Shown here one piece after another: positions 25,947 to 35,056 of a stretch of 64,000 bases of DNA; position 1 is the stretch's first letter; the number at the start of each line of letters is the position of its first letter. The DNA comes from Phocaeicola plebeius DSM 17135. Its GTDB lineage: Bacteria; Bacteroidota; Bacteroidia; Bacteroidales; Bacteroidaceae. The stretch is taken from positions 83,257 through 147,256 of the forward strand of contig NZ_DS990123.1 in assembly GCF_000187895.1 (NCBI RefSeq), in the 5' to 3' direction. The notes beneath the pieces are model-generated. The model did not search any database and had not been told where the DNA came from. It saw nothing but the letters and a program-made list of their open reading frames with translations. A program made the translations under genes and the position numbers.

Positions 25947-27488
25947 ATGTCTATCGAGATTATCATCGTACTTCTTTCACTTGTGGCCATGCTGACCGCA
26001 TTGATTATGGATAAGATGCGTCCGGGAATGATTCTGTTCTCGGTGGTTGTCATTTTCCTTTGTACGGGTATTCTTACCCCTAAAGAAATGCTGGAAGGCT
26101 TCAGCAACAAAGGTATGATTACCGTCGCCATGCTGTTTCTGGTAAGTGAAGGTGTCCGCCAGAGCGGTGCCTTGACTCAGCTTATCAAGAAGCTGCTTCC
26201 TCAGGAAAAGACTTCCGTATTCAAGGCTCAAGTACGTATGTTGCCAAGTATTGCCTTCATTTCGGCATTTCTGAACAATACACCGGTTGTTGTCATTTTT
26301 GCCCCCATCATCAAACGCTGGGCCAACTATGTCAAGCTTCCGGCCACTTACTTCCTGATACCTCTTTCGTATGTAACAATTTTAGGAGGTATTTGTACCC
26401 TGATAGGAACTTCTACCAACCTGGTGGTACACAGCATGATTCTTGATGCAGGAATGAAAGGGTTCAGCATGTTCGAACTAGGAAAAGTAGGTATCTTCAT
26501 CGCATTAGCCGGTATCATCTATCTGTTTCTATTTTCTAAGAAACTATTACCAGCTAACCGCCCGGAAACGACGAATGAAGACGATAACGATTCCTCCCTA
26601 CACCTTGTAGAAGCCGTTATCGGTCCCCGATTTCCGGGTATCAACAAAAGAGTTCGTGAATTTGATTTCAAGCGCCATTATGGAGCTGAAATCAAGGAAC
26701 TTCGCCGTAGCGGACGTACCTATACCGATTTGAATGAAGTAAGCTTCCGAGAAGGAGATACACTGGTAGTACTAACCGATGACAGCTTTATCCAAACATG
26801 GGGAGAATCATCTGTCTTCCTTATGCTGGCCAACGGAAAGGAATACGAACCTGCCGGCAAGAAGAAACGCTGGTTTACCCTTTTCCTACTCTTGTTCATG
26901 ATTGTAGGGGCCACCGTAGGCGAACTGCCAGGTATCGAGCAATACCTTCCTGAAGGTATCAAACTGGATATGTTCTTCTTCGTATCCATCACAACAGTCA
27001 TTATGGCGTGGAGCAAAATATTCCCACCACAGAAGTATACCAAATATATTTCATGGGATATTCTGATTACAATTGCCTGTGCTTTCGCTATTAGCAAAGC
27101 CATGGAAAATTCAGGAGTAGCGGATTTATTGGCTGGATATATCATCAGCCTGAGTCACGATTATGGTCCCTACGTATTGCTGGCCGTACTGTTTATCATT
27201 ACGAATATCTTTACAGAACTGATAACCAACAATGCGGCGGCGGCACTCGCTTTCCCCATCGCCTTATCCCTCTCCACCCAGTTAGGCGTCAACCCGATGC
27301 CCTTCTTCGTGGTCATCTGCATGGCAGCCTCAGCCAGTTTCTCCACCCCTATCGGCTATCAGACCAACCTGATTGTACAAGGTATCGGAAACTACAAGTT
27401 CACCGACTTCGTCCGTATCGGATTACCGCTGAACATAATCACGTTCCTGATTTCCGTTTTCCTCATCCCGCTGATATGGCCGTTTTAA
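25947..27488 (+). CDS. SLC13-family permease with a TrkA-C domain, probable sulfate importer
   Basis: A 513-residue membrane protein of the DASS/SLC13 type. The conserved AFLNNTPVVVIFAPI and LIGTSTNLVVHS form the first half-site, and ELITNNAAAALAFPIALSLS with STPIGYQTNLIV the second. Between the halves lies one cytoplasmic TrkA-C/RCK-C-like domain (about residues 205-290, VSFREGDTLVVLTDD). SLC13 proteins with TrkA-C domains include algal and bacterial sulfate transporters, and its place between cysQ and cysC supports sulfate as the substrate. Specificity is inferred from context. Confidence 0.88.
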   Translation: MSIEIIIVLLSLVAMLTALIMDKMRPGMILFSVVVIFLCTGILTPKEMLEGFSNKGMITVAMLFLVSEGVRQSGALTQLIKKLLPQEKTSVFKAQVRMLPSIAFISAFLNNTPVVVIFAPIIKRWANYVKLPATYFLIPLSYVTILGGICTLIGTSTNLVVHSMILDAGMKGFSMFELGKVGIFIALAGIIYLFLFSKKLLPANRPETTNEDDNDSSLHLVEAVIGPRFPGINKRVREFDFKRHYGAEIKELRRSGRTYTDLNEVSFREGDTLVVLTDDSFIQTWGESSVFLMLANGKEYEPAGKKKRWFTLFLLLFMIVGATVGELPGIEQYLPEGIKLDMFFFVSITTVIMAWSKIFPPQKYTKYISWDILITIACAFAISKAMENSGVADLLAGYIISLSHDYGPYVLLAVLFIITNIFTELITNNAAAALAFPIALSLSTQLGVNPMPFFVVICMAASASFSTPIGYQTNLIVQGIGNYKFTDFVRIGLPLNIITFLISVFLIPLIWPF

Positions 27489-27513
27489 AACTAATTTAAA
27501 TACGCTTTAAAAT

Positions 27514-28125
27514 ATGAACAACCAAGAAACAAATCATATCTATCCTATATTCGACCGCATGTTAGGTCGTGCCGACAAGGAAGAATTGCTGAAACAACAC
27601 GGACTCATGATCTGGTTTACCGGACTAAGCGGTTCTGGCAAAAGTACCATCGCTATTGCCCTGGAACGTGAGCTACAGCAGCGCGGCCTGCTATGCCGTA
27701 TCCTGGATGGCGACAACATCCGCAGCGGTATCAACAATAACTTAGGATTCTCGGCAGAAGACCGTGTAGAAAACATTCGCCGCATTGCAGAAGTCGGTAA
27801 GCTGTTCGTCGATACCGGCATCATCACTCTGGCCGCTTTTATCAGCCCCAATAATGAGATACGTGAAATGGCTGCCGGAATTATCGGAAAAGAGGATTTC
27901 TTAGAAATCTACGTCAGCACGCCGTTAGAAGAATGCGAACGTCGTGACGTAAAAGGTCTCTATGCCAAGGCACGCCGTGGAGAAATCAAGAACTTCACCG
28001 GCATCTCTGCCCCGTTCGAAGCACCGACCCATCCGGCTCTTTCACTCGACACGTCGAAATTATCCCTTAAAGAATCTGTTGACCAGCTGCTCGACTTGAT
28101 TCTTCCGAAAGTAATCAAAAAATAA
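27514..28125 (+). CDS. cysC: Adenylylsulfate (APS) kinase
   Basis: Phosphorylates APS to PAPS, the universal sulfonate donor. The 203-residue protein has the P-loop GLSGSGKST (37-45), the APS-binding region DGDNIRSGINNNLGFS and ISPNNEIREMA, and the lid segment KGLYAKARRGEIKNFTGISAPFE. It sits 25 bp after the permease and 12 bp before cysD. Because no PAPS reductase is present in the window, its product appears destined for the sulfotransferase at the end of the cluster. Confidence 0.97.
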   Translation: MNNQETNHIYPIFDRMLGRADKEELLKQHGLMIWFTGLSGSGKSTIAIALERELQQRGLLCRILDGDNIRSGINNNLGFSAEDRVENIRRIAEVGKLFVDTGIITLAAFISPNNEIREMAAGIIGKEDFLEIYVSTPLEECERRDVKGLYAKARRGEIKNFTGISAPFEAPTHPALSLDTSKLSLKESVDQLLDLILPKVIKK

Positions 28126-28137
28126 ACATATATAACC

Positions 28138-29049
28138 ATGCAAGAAGAATACAATTTAAGCCACCTGAAAGAACTCGAAGCCGAGTCTATTCACATTATT
28201 CGTGAGGTGGCTGCCGAATTTGAAAATCCGGTAATGCTATACAGTATCGGAAAAGACTCATCCGTCATGGTCCGTCTGGCTGAAAAAGCCTTCGCTCCGG
28301 GAAAAGTACCTTTTCCACTGATGCACATCGACTCTAAATGGAAATTCAAGGAAATGATTCAGTTCCGTGATGAATATGCCAAGAAATACGGCTGGAACCT
28401 GATTGTAGAAAGCAACATGGAAGCTTTCAAAGCAGGCGTAGGTCCCTTCACTCACGGAAGTAAAGTACATACCGACCTGATGAAGACACAGGCCCTGCTC
28501 CATGCTCTCGACAAATATAAATTTGACGCTGCCTTCGGTGGGGCACGCCGTGACGAAGAGAAATCACGTGCTAAGGAACGTATCTTCTCTTTCCGTAACG
28601 AATTCCACCAGTGGGATCCTAAAAACCAGCGTCCGGAACTCTGGGACATCTACAATGCCCGTATCCGCAAAGGTGAAAGCATCCGTGTATTCCCATTGAG
28701 CAACTGGACAGAACTAGACATCTGGCAATATATCCGCCTTGAAAATATTCCAATCGTACCGCTGTATTTCGCCAAAGAACGCCCGGTAGTCAATATGGAC
28801 GGACAGCTAATTATGCCCGACGATGACCGTCTGCCGGAAAAATACCGCGACAAGATTGAAATGAAGAAAATCCGTTTCCGTACCTTAGGGTGCTGGCCGC
28901 TGACAGGAGCCATTGAAAGCGAAGCCGATACCATCGAAAAGATTGTAGAGGAAATGATGACTACCACCAAGAGTGAACGTACTACCCGTGTCATCGACTT
29001 CGACCAGGAAGCCAGTATGGAACAAAAGAAACGTGAAGGATATTTTTAA
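28138..29049 (+). CDS. cysD: Sulfate adenylyltransferase subunit 2
   Basis: The adenylylating subunit, which makes APS from sulfate and ATP together with CysN. The 303-residue protein has the PP-loop SIGKDSSVM (from residue 36) and family segments [32 protein letters not shown] and [20 protein letters not shown]. Full length. The cysN gene starts 12 bp after its stop, as in most bacterial cysDN operons. Confidence 0.97.
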   Translation: MQEEYNLSHLKELEAESIHIIREVAAEFENPVMLYSIGKDSSVMVRLAEKAFAPGKVPFPLMHIDSKWKFKEMIQFRDEYAKKYGWNLIVESNMEAFKAGVGPFTHGSKVHTDLMKTQALLHALDKYKFDAAFGGARRDEEKSRAKERIFSFRNEFHQWDPKNQRPELWDIYNARIRKGESIRVFPLSNWTELDIWQYIRLENIPIVPLYFAKERPVVNMDGQLIMPDDDRLPEKYRDKIEMKKIRFRTLGCWPLTGAIESEADTIEKIVEEMMTTTKSERTTRVIDFDQEASMEQKKREGYF

Positions 29050-29061
29050 TTACGCAACAAC

Positions 29062-30567
29062 ATGGAAGAATTAGATAAAAGCAAATCAGGCAACCCGATG
29101 GAAGGAGAAGCCAGAGGCAAGATGTCCATCGAAGAATTCCTGGCAAAAGATGAACAAAAAGACCTGCTCCGTTTCCTGACCGCAGGTTCAGTAGACGACG
29201 GTAAATCTACACTAATCGGTCGTCTGCTGTTCGATAGTAAGAAATTGTATGAAGACCAGCTCGACGCTTTGGAACGCGACAGCAAGCGTATGGGAAATGC
29301 CGGTGAACACATCGACTATGCCCTGCTACTCGACGGACTGAAAGCTGAACGTGAACAAGGTATCACTATCGATGTGGCTTACCGTTATTTCTCTACCAAC
29401 AACCGTAAGTTCATCATTGCCGACACTCCGGGACACGAACAATACACCCGTAACATGATTACTGGTGGTTCTACCGCCAACTTGGCAGTCATCCTAGTTG
29501 ATGCCCGTACCGGTGTCATCACACAGACCCGCCGCCACACTTATCTGGTATCTCTGTTAGGTATCAAGCACGTGGTATTGGCTGTCAACAAGATGGACTT
29601 GGTTGACTACTCAAAAGAAGTATTCGACAAGATTGTAGCAGAATATACCGCTTTCATCTCCCCGTTAGGAGTCCCCGACGTACAGTGCATTCCACTTTCA
29701 GCCCTTGAAGGTGACAATGTAGTAGAAAAATCAGATCGTACTCCATGGTACGAAGGTCCAGCCTTGCTGGAATTCCTTGAAACCGTACATATCGGTAACG
29801 ACCATAACCTGAACGACTTCCGCTATCCGGTACAATATGTACTCCGCCCGAACCTCGACTTCCGTGGTTTCTGTGGGAAAGTGGCTTCCGGCGTCATCCG
29901 CAAAGGTGATGAAGTAGTAGCTCTTCCTTCTGGCAAGCGTTCTCACGTGAAAAGTATCGTGACCTATGACGGCGAACTCGACTATGCCTTCCCACCTATG
30001 TCTGTAACCCTGACACTGGAAGACGAAATCGATGTATCCCGTGGTGAAATGCTGGTACACCCGGACAACATGCCGTTGGTTGGACGTAACTTCGAAGCTA
30101 TGCTCGTATGGATGGACGAAGAAAAAATGGACATGGAAAAATCGTTCTTCCTGAAACAGACCACCAATACCAGCCGTACCCGTATCGACAACATCAAGTA
30201 CAAGGTAGATATCAACACCATGGAACACCTGTCTGTAGAAAACGGACGTCTGACCAAGGAAGATGTTCCTATGCAACTCAACCAGATAGCCCATGTGGTA
30301 CTGACTTCTTCAAAGGAACTGTTCTTCGACCCATATACAAAGAACAAAACGACCGGTGCCTTTATCCTGATTGACCCAATTACCAACAACACCAGTGCAG
30401 TAGGTATGATTATCAATCAGGTGGCCGACAAAGACATGCACAACCAGATGGAACTGCCTGTCCTCAACCTGCCGAAACTGGGAATCGCTCCAGAGCACTA
30501 CGAAGCCATTGAACGTGCCGTAAAAGAACTGGAACGTCAAGGTATTGCTGTGGAAATAAAGAAATAA
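29062..30567 (+). CDS. cysN: Sulfate adenylyltransferase subunit 1 (GTPase)
   Basis: The GTPase that drives APS formation by CysD. The 501-residue protein of EF-Tu-like architecture has G1 [13 protein letters not shown] (P-loop 42-49), G3 [12 protein letters not shown] and G4 NKMDLV, followed by beta-barrel domains. It lacks a fused CysC domain, consistent with the separate cysC gene upstream. It ends 42 bp before the SGNH hydrolase gene. Confidence 0.97.
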   Translation: MEELDKSKSGNPMEGEARGKMSIEEFLAKDEQKDLLRFLTAGSVDDGKSTLIGRLLFDSKKLYEDQLDALERDSKRMGNAGEHIDYALLLDGLKAEREQGITIDVAYRYFSTNNRKFIIADTPGHEQYTRNMITGGSTANLAVILVDARTGVITQTRRHTYLVSLLGIKHVVLAVNKMDLVDYSKEVFDKIVAEYTAFISPLGVPDVQCIPLSALEGDNVVEKSDRTPWYEGPALLEFLETVHIGNDHNLNDFRYPVQYVLRPNLDFRGFCGKVASGVIRKGDEVVALPSGKRSHVKSIVTYDGELDYAFPPMSVTLTLEDEIDVSRGEMLVHPDNMPLVGRNFEAMLVWMDEEKMDMEKSFFLKQTTNTSRTRIDNIKYKVDINTMEHLSVENGRLTKEDVPMQLNQIAHVVLTSSKELFFDPYTKNKTTGAFILIDPITNNTSAVGMIINQVADKDMHNQMELPVLNLPKLGIAPEHYEAIERAVKELERQGIAVEIKK

Positions 30568-30609
30568 ATCCTTCGGGAAAATAGAAACACTCTTAACACA
30601 CGGTAAGGT

Positions 30610-31455
30610 ATGAATAAAAAATTCACAGCTCTCGCAATGGCAGCACTTTTGGTTCACATGGACGCTTCTGCCTTTATTCACGCAATGGAAATTTCAGCAG
30701 AAACTTATACTTCTGCCAATGAAAGCCATCAATGGAAAGGCAAAAAAGTAGCTTTTCTGGGCGACTCCATTACAGACAAGCAACGAATCGGTACACAAAA
30801 GTGCTACTGGGAGTACTTAACAGAAATGCTAGGAATCGAAGCTTTCTCATACGGCATCAATGGAAATCAGATGGATGGTTTGCTAAAGCAGGCACAACTG
30901 CTTCTGCAAGAACACGGACAAGAAACAGATGCTATCATCGTTTTTGCCGGAACCAATGATTTTAATGCAGGAGTTCCCATCGGTAAATGGTTCGAAGAAG
31001 TAAAACGTGATGCTCCTATGCCGAACGGGAAGAAAGCAGAAAGAACTTACCGTGAGATGAGCACAGATACAGACACATTCTGCGGACGTATAAACAGACT
31101 GATGGATTATCTGAAAACGAATTTCCCAACCCAGCAAATCATTTTGCTTACGCCTCTGCATCGAGGATTTGCACAATTTGGAAACAACAATGTACAACCA
31201 GAAGAAGCCTTCACCAACAGCAAAGGCTTATTCATAAGTGATTACGTGCAAACAATCAAAGAAGCCGGAAATGTTTGGGCTGTACCCGTCATCGATTTGA
31301 ATAGTCTAAGCGGCCTATACCCCATGAATGATTCCCATGTACCTTATTTCCACAATGGAGAGACAGACCGACTTCATCCCAATGCAGAAGGCCACAAACG
31401 GATGGCCAAGACACTGATGTATCAGATGATGGCCCTCCCTTCTTCATTTAAGTAA
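30610..31455 (+). CDS. Secreted SGNH/GDSL hydrolase inside the sulfonation cluster
   Basis: A 281-residue protein with a signal-like N-terminus (FTALAMAALLVHMDASAF) and the four SGNH blocks: FLGDSITD (Ser53), the Gly in YGINGNQMD, GTNDFNAG, and DRLHPNAEGH (Asp253, His256). It should be an esterase or deacylase acting in the periplasm or outside. It lies 42 bp after cysN and 41 bp before the sulfotransferase, so it is almost certainly co-transcribed. What it cleaves is unknown. It could prepare an acylated acceptor or release a sulfonated product, both of which are inference. Confidence 0.9.
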   Translation: MNKKFTALAMAALLVHMDASAFIHAMEISAETYTSANESHQWKGKKVAFLGDSITDKQRIGTQKCYWEYLTEMLGIEAFSYGINGNQMDGLLKQAQLLLQEHGQETDAIIVFAGTNDFNAGVPIGKWFEEVKRDAPMPNGKKAERTYREMSTDTDTFCGRINRLMDYLKTNFPTQQIILLTPLHRGFAQFGNNNVQPEEAFTNSKGLFISDYVQTIKEAGNVWAVPVIDLNSLSGLYPMNDSHVPYFHNGETDRLHPNAEGHKRMAKTLMYQMMALPSSFK

Positions 31456-31496
31456 AAAGAATAAAGACCAAGAAACAATAAAACAAAACGTAAGAA

Positions 31497-32603
31497 ATGG
31501 GATTACTTGAATTCAACAAACTCCCCATCAATACTTTAGTGGGAGCCGACTGGAAGACCTTCAACCAGATAACCGCCGGTCGTACCATCGATCCTGCGTA
31601 TAAAGGAAAATACCGCCTGACCAAGGCTGTATGCCGCCTGTTATCTACACTGGCTCCCCTGCAGGACAAACGTTACGAAAAGCTGTTGGCCGACAAGCCA
31701 CTGGAACATGATCCTGTATTTATCCTCGGACACTGGCGCAGTGGAACCACGTTCATGCACAACGTATTCTCTTGCGACAAGCACTTCGGCTATAATACTA
31801 CCTATCAAACAGTATTCCCGCACCTGATGATGTGGGGACAGCCTTTCTTCAAAAAGAACATGAGCTGGCTGATGCCGGACAAACGCCCGACAGACAACAT
31901 GGAACTGGCCGTAGACCTTCCGCAAGAAGAAGAATTTGCCTTGGCTAACATGATGCCCTACACGTACTATAACTTCTGGTTCCTACCTAAACACATGCAG
32001 GAATATGCCGATAAGTACCTGTTGTTCGATGACATCAGCGAGGCCGAACTGAAAGTGTTTGAAGAAACCTTTACCAAACTCATCAAGATTTCTTTGTGGA
32101 ACACCCACGGTACACAGTTCCTCAGCAAAAATCCGCCGCATACCGGACGTGTGAAAGAGCTGGTAAAAATGTTCCCTAACGCAAAATTCATCTACCTGAT
32201 GCGTAACCCGTACACCGTATTTGAATCTACACGCAGTTTCTTCACCAACACCATTCAACCGCTGAAACTGCAGGACATCAGCAATGAAGAACTGCAAGAG
32301 AACATTCTTTCGGTTTATGCCAAATTGTACCACAAGTATGAAGCCGACAAGAAGTTCATTCCGGAGGGCAACCTGGTAGAAGTCCGCTTTGAAGACTACG
32401 AAACCAATGCTTATGACATGACGCAGGAAATCTACCAAAAACTGCAGATTCCAGGCTTTGAAGACGCTCGTGCCGACATCGAAGCTTATGTCAACAAAAA
32501 GAAAGGCTACAAGAAAAACAAATACCAATACAAGCCTGAGACGGTAGAACTGGTAGAAAAGAACTGGTCGTTCGCCTTGGAGCAGTGGGGGTATAAATTG
32601 TAA
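31497..32603 (+). CDS. PAPS-dependent sulfotransferase (Sulfotransfer_3-like)
   Basis: Transfers the sulfonate group of PAPS to an acceptor hydroxyl. The 368-residue protein has no signal peptide and so acts in the cytoplasm. The 5'-phosphosulfate-binding loop is FILGHWRSGTTFMHNV (GHWRSGTT at 78-85). The 3'-phosphate-binding segment is FIYLMRNPYTVFESTRSFF. It is the last gene of the PAPS cluster, followed by a strong terminator. The arrangement recalls the Bacteroides thetaiotaomicron cluster reported to sulfonate cholesterol and other steroids, but the acceptor here cannot be read from sequence. Confidence 0.93.
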   Translation: MGLLEFNKLPINTLVGADWKTFNQITAGRTIDPAYKGKYRLTKAVCRLLSTLAPLQDKRYEKLLADKPLEHDPVFILGHWRSGTTFMHNVFSCDKHFGYNTTYQTVFPHLMMWGQPFFKKNMSWLMPDKRPTDNMELAVDLPQEEEFALANMMPYTYYNFWFLPKHMQEYADKYLLFDDISEAELKVFEETFTKLIKISLWNTHGTQFLSKNPPHTGRVKELVKMFPNAKFIYLMRNPYTVFESTRSFFTNTIQPLKLQDISNEELQENILSVYAKLYHKYEADKKFIPEGNLVEVRFEDYETNAYDMTQEIYQKLQIPGFEDARADIEAYVNKKKGYKKNKYQYKPETVELVEKNWSFALEQWGYKL

Positions 32604-32613
32604 GAACAACAAT

Positions 32614-32660
32614 AAAAAATCCGTTTCCAGTTTTATCGATAAACTGGGAACGGATTTTTT
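32614..32660. terminator. Strong bidirectional terminator between the sulfonation cluster and the PUL
   Basis: AAAAAATCCGTTTCCAGTTT (32614-32633) pairs with AAACTGGGAACGGATTTTTT (32641-32660) across a 7-nt loop, with a single G-U or A-C position. T-runs on both strands suit the two converging operons. Confidence 0.93.
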
Positions 32661-32731
32661 ATGCTCTGTAATGAAGCACACATCTAGAAATAAATTCAAA
32701 TATAGTACAAAGTAAACATATCAGTAAGACT

Positions 32732-34864
32732 TTATCTATATCTATACACATCTGGATATAAAGGACTTATATTTCTTTTCTCAACTACCCGTACTACAGT
32801 CTTAGTCTGCCCCATAGGAAGAATCCTAAGATTATCAAAATAAGGAGTACTCACACGATATTTTTGTAATGGCGCCATCAAGCCCGCCATACCATGAAGG
32901 TAACAATCAGATACTGTTCTCAAAACTTCTTTACCATCAACAAATCCTATTAATTCATTACCAAGAAAACGTAATTTCAACGAATGCCATTCACAAGCAT
33001 TTATACCCTCAATCTCAGCAGTCGCTAAAACATATTCTCCTCCAACTTCTACATCTGTACGGGCAAGAATCATGGCTTGTTGCTCAGCATCACCAATAAG
33101 TTCCTTCTGGTCTTTTTTCCCCTTAGAAATAACTAAAGAACAATTTCCCTTGTCATCTAACTTCAGATAATAACCTTTAGCCCAAATACCATATCCAGAG
33201 CCAACATCACACAATCGCCCCATTACAGCCGCCTCATCTTGCGGATTCAAATAAACATCTGCACTCACCTCATAATCCGTCCATGCAGAATCACCTAAAA
33301 TTGTATAATGATGCCATTCTGGAGCCCAACTGAGTGTATGTTCACCTACAACCTGTCGAATACATTGACCTCTATGATCTGGACGTTCTACGAGTTCGAA
33401 ACAACCTATTATATCAGCCGTATAATGTGGCAAGTACCCCCATTCTACAGGATGTGAATAACTATCAAAATCATCTTCATAAGGAATAGGGAAAGGAGTT
33501 GACAAAGGAATATGAGAGCCCCCCCCCTTCTGCTGCCCCGTTGTGGTAGAAATAGAGTAAACAGAATTGGGCTTGAGAGTTATACTGTAATATCCATTTT
33601 GAGGAGTAATATCTTCCACACGAATAAATTGCTTCTTAGAGTCACTATACCATACACAAAGTTTATTTGTAGACAATCCACCCGCTACTTTAACTTTTAC
33701 AACCTGAGGCCTTTCCGCATCTTTCGTTTCGAAAATAATGCTGTAATCACCTGTTTCAGGTTCCCCTAATGTAACCATACTACCCCCTTGTTCAAGATTT
33801 ACACATCCATCATCCACATATCTCCAACCCACCTGAGTGAATTGTCCATAATGGGCATACCCCCATAGGGCTTCACGAATCTCATAGTTTCCACTCCAAG
33901 GTTCACGAGCCAATATCATAGCCGGGTCACAACTATAAGGTTCCAATGGATAAACTCCTGCTATATCATACCAATTAATAATTTTGGTAGCACCACTAAT
34001 AATGTAATTCTCATTAAAACACTTCACAATACTAATCAATGCATCAAAACCTTTTCGATAAACATGATCTTCTGTATTCCAAATCGGTTTTCCCATATCC
34101 TCAATCATTTTCCTCTGCTCCTTTGTTAATTGAATTTCACTAAAGGTATGAGCACTTACAATATCAAGAGCTCCTCTTAATTCTTTGTCAGCCTGCATGT
34201 CATCTAAGAAATTCATCTTAGAACTCCCCCAATTATCAAAGCCATGCAATTTTACATCTCGGAAACCTTTTTCATCCATGGCCTTCCTAAGTTCTTTAAC
34301 AAATTCATAACTGACACCTTTTTCATTATGACACCCTATTGCATCCAAATTGAGACCATGCACTCGACGTAAACCCAATAACCAAGAAATATAATAGTCT
34401 ACCATCTTCTGTGACCAAAAATTCTCAACCCATGCAGGAGTACTCCAGGCCGTTCCATCAAGAGTAAGAAGCGGATTACGCTTTTTTGCCTCTTGCATGA
34501 TCCACCAAATATAACCTCGCCTATAATTAAAATCACCCAAATAATGACTATGACTAGGCATTGAACCTTGAGTAGAATTACCATCACCTGGTATCTCTAC
34601 AAGCAACGAGCTGACAGAAGCTCCAAACATCGGTTTATAAACCATGTCCATAATTTCATTACGTTGACGTTCTGGATAATCCTTCAACAAGACAGAGGTA
34701 GCTCCTCCACCATTCACAATCCCTATACCATCAAAGCGTTTACCTGTACTTCTATCACTCAGACAAACGGTTTGCTGAGCCATAACTACCGAAAAAAAAT
34801 TAATATAAAGCAAGAAATGGAATACCAATCCTCTTCTATTTTTCTTTAATGCCATCTTTATCAT
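32732..34864 (-). CDS. GH59 galactosylceramidase-like glycoside hydrolase
   Basis: A 710-residue secreted enzyme with a signal peptide ending in VVMAQ (Gln30). The catalytic barrel matches galactocerebrosidase signatures: RFDGIGIVNGGGATS, KPMFGASVSSLLVEIPGDG and NYRRGYIWWIMQEAKKRNP. The probable acid/base is Glu181 in GCHNEKG and the nucleophile Glu265 in IWNTEDHVY, about 84 residues apart, near the spacing in the mammalian enzyme. A beta-sandwich follows, and from about residue 470 a C-terminal lectin-like domain (DDFDSYSHPVEWGYLPHYTAD). GH59 enzymes remove beta-galactose from galactosylceramide and related substrates. In a PUL the substrate may instead be a galactan. An ATG three codons in is an alternative start. 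Confidence 0.88.
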   Translation of the reverse strand: MIKMALKKNRRGLVFHFLLYINFFSVVMAQQTVCLSDRSTGKRFDGIGIVNGGGATSVLLKDYPERQRNEIMDMVYKPMFGASVSSLLVEIPGDGNSTQGSMPSHSHYLGDFNYRRGYIWWIMQEAKKRNPLLTLDGTAWSTPAWVENFWSQKMVDYYISWLLGLRRVHGLNLDAIGCHNEKGVSYEFVKELRKAMDEKGFRDVKLHGFDNWGSSKMNFLDDMQADKELRGALDIVSAHTFSEIQLTKEQRKMIEDMGKPIWNTEDHVYRKGFDALISIVKCFNENYIISGATKIINWYDIAGVYPLEPYSCDPAMILAREPWSGNYEIREALWGYAHYGQFTQVGWRYVDDGCVNLEQGGSMVTLGEPETGDYSIIFETKDAERPQVVKVKVAGGLSTNKLCVWYSDSKKQFIRVEDITPQNGYYSITLKPNSVYSISTTTGQQKGGGSHIPLSTPFPIPYEDDFDSYSHPVEWGYLPHYTADIIGCFELVERPDHRGQCIRQVVGEHTLSWAPEWHHYTILGDSAWTDYEVSADVYLNPQDEAAVMGRLCDVGSGYGIWAKGYYLKLDDKGNCSLVISKGKKDQKELIGDAEQQAMILARTDVEVGGEYVLATAEIEGINACEWHSLKLRFLGNELIGFVDGKEVLRTVSDCYLHGMAGLMAPLQKYRVSTPYFDNLRILPMGQTKTVVRVVEKRNISPLYPDVYRYR

Positions 34865-35056
34865 AAATATATGAATTTCAACCTTATTGATAAATAAAAA
34901 TAGTTAAATACTTAATTTACCAAAGAATCTTTCATATCGCTTTTTAGTTTTATCTAAAAATCCCAGACCTATAGAAAAAAACATCGCAATAATTATATAA
35001 ATAACATATACGATTTTATACCCTTATCGCTATATTCTCCATATTCAACAATATAT

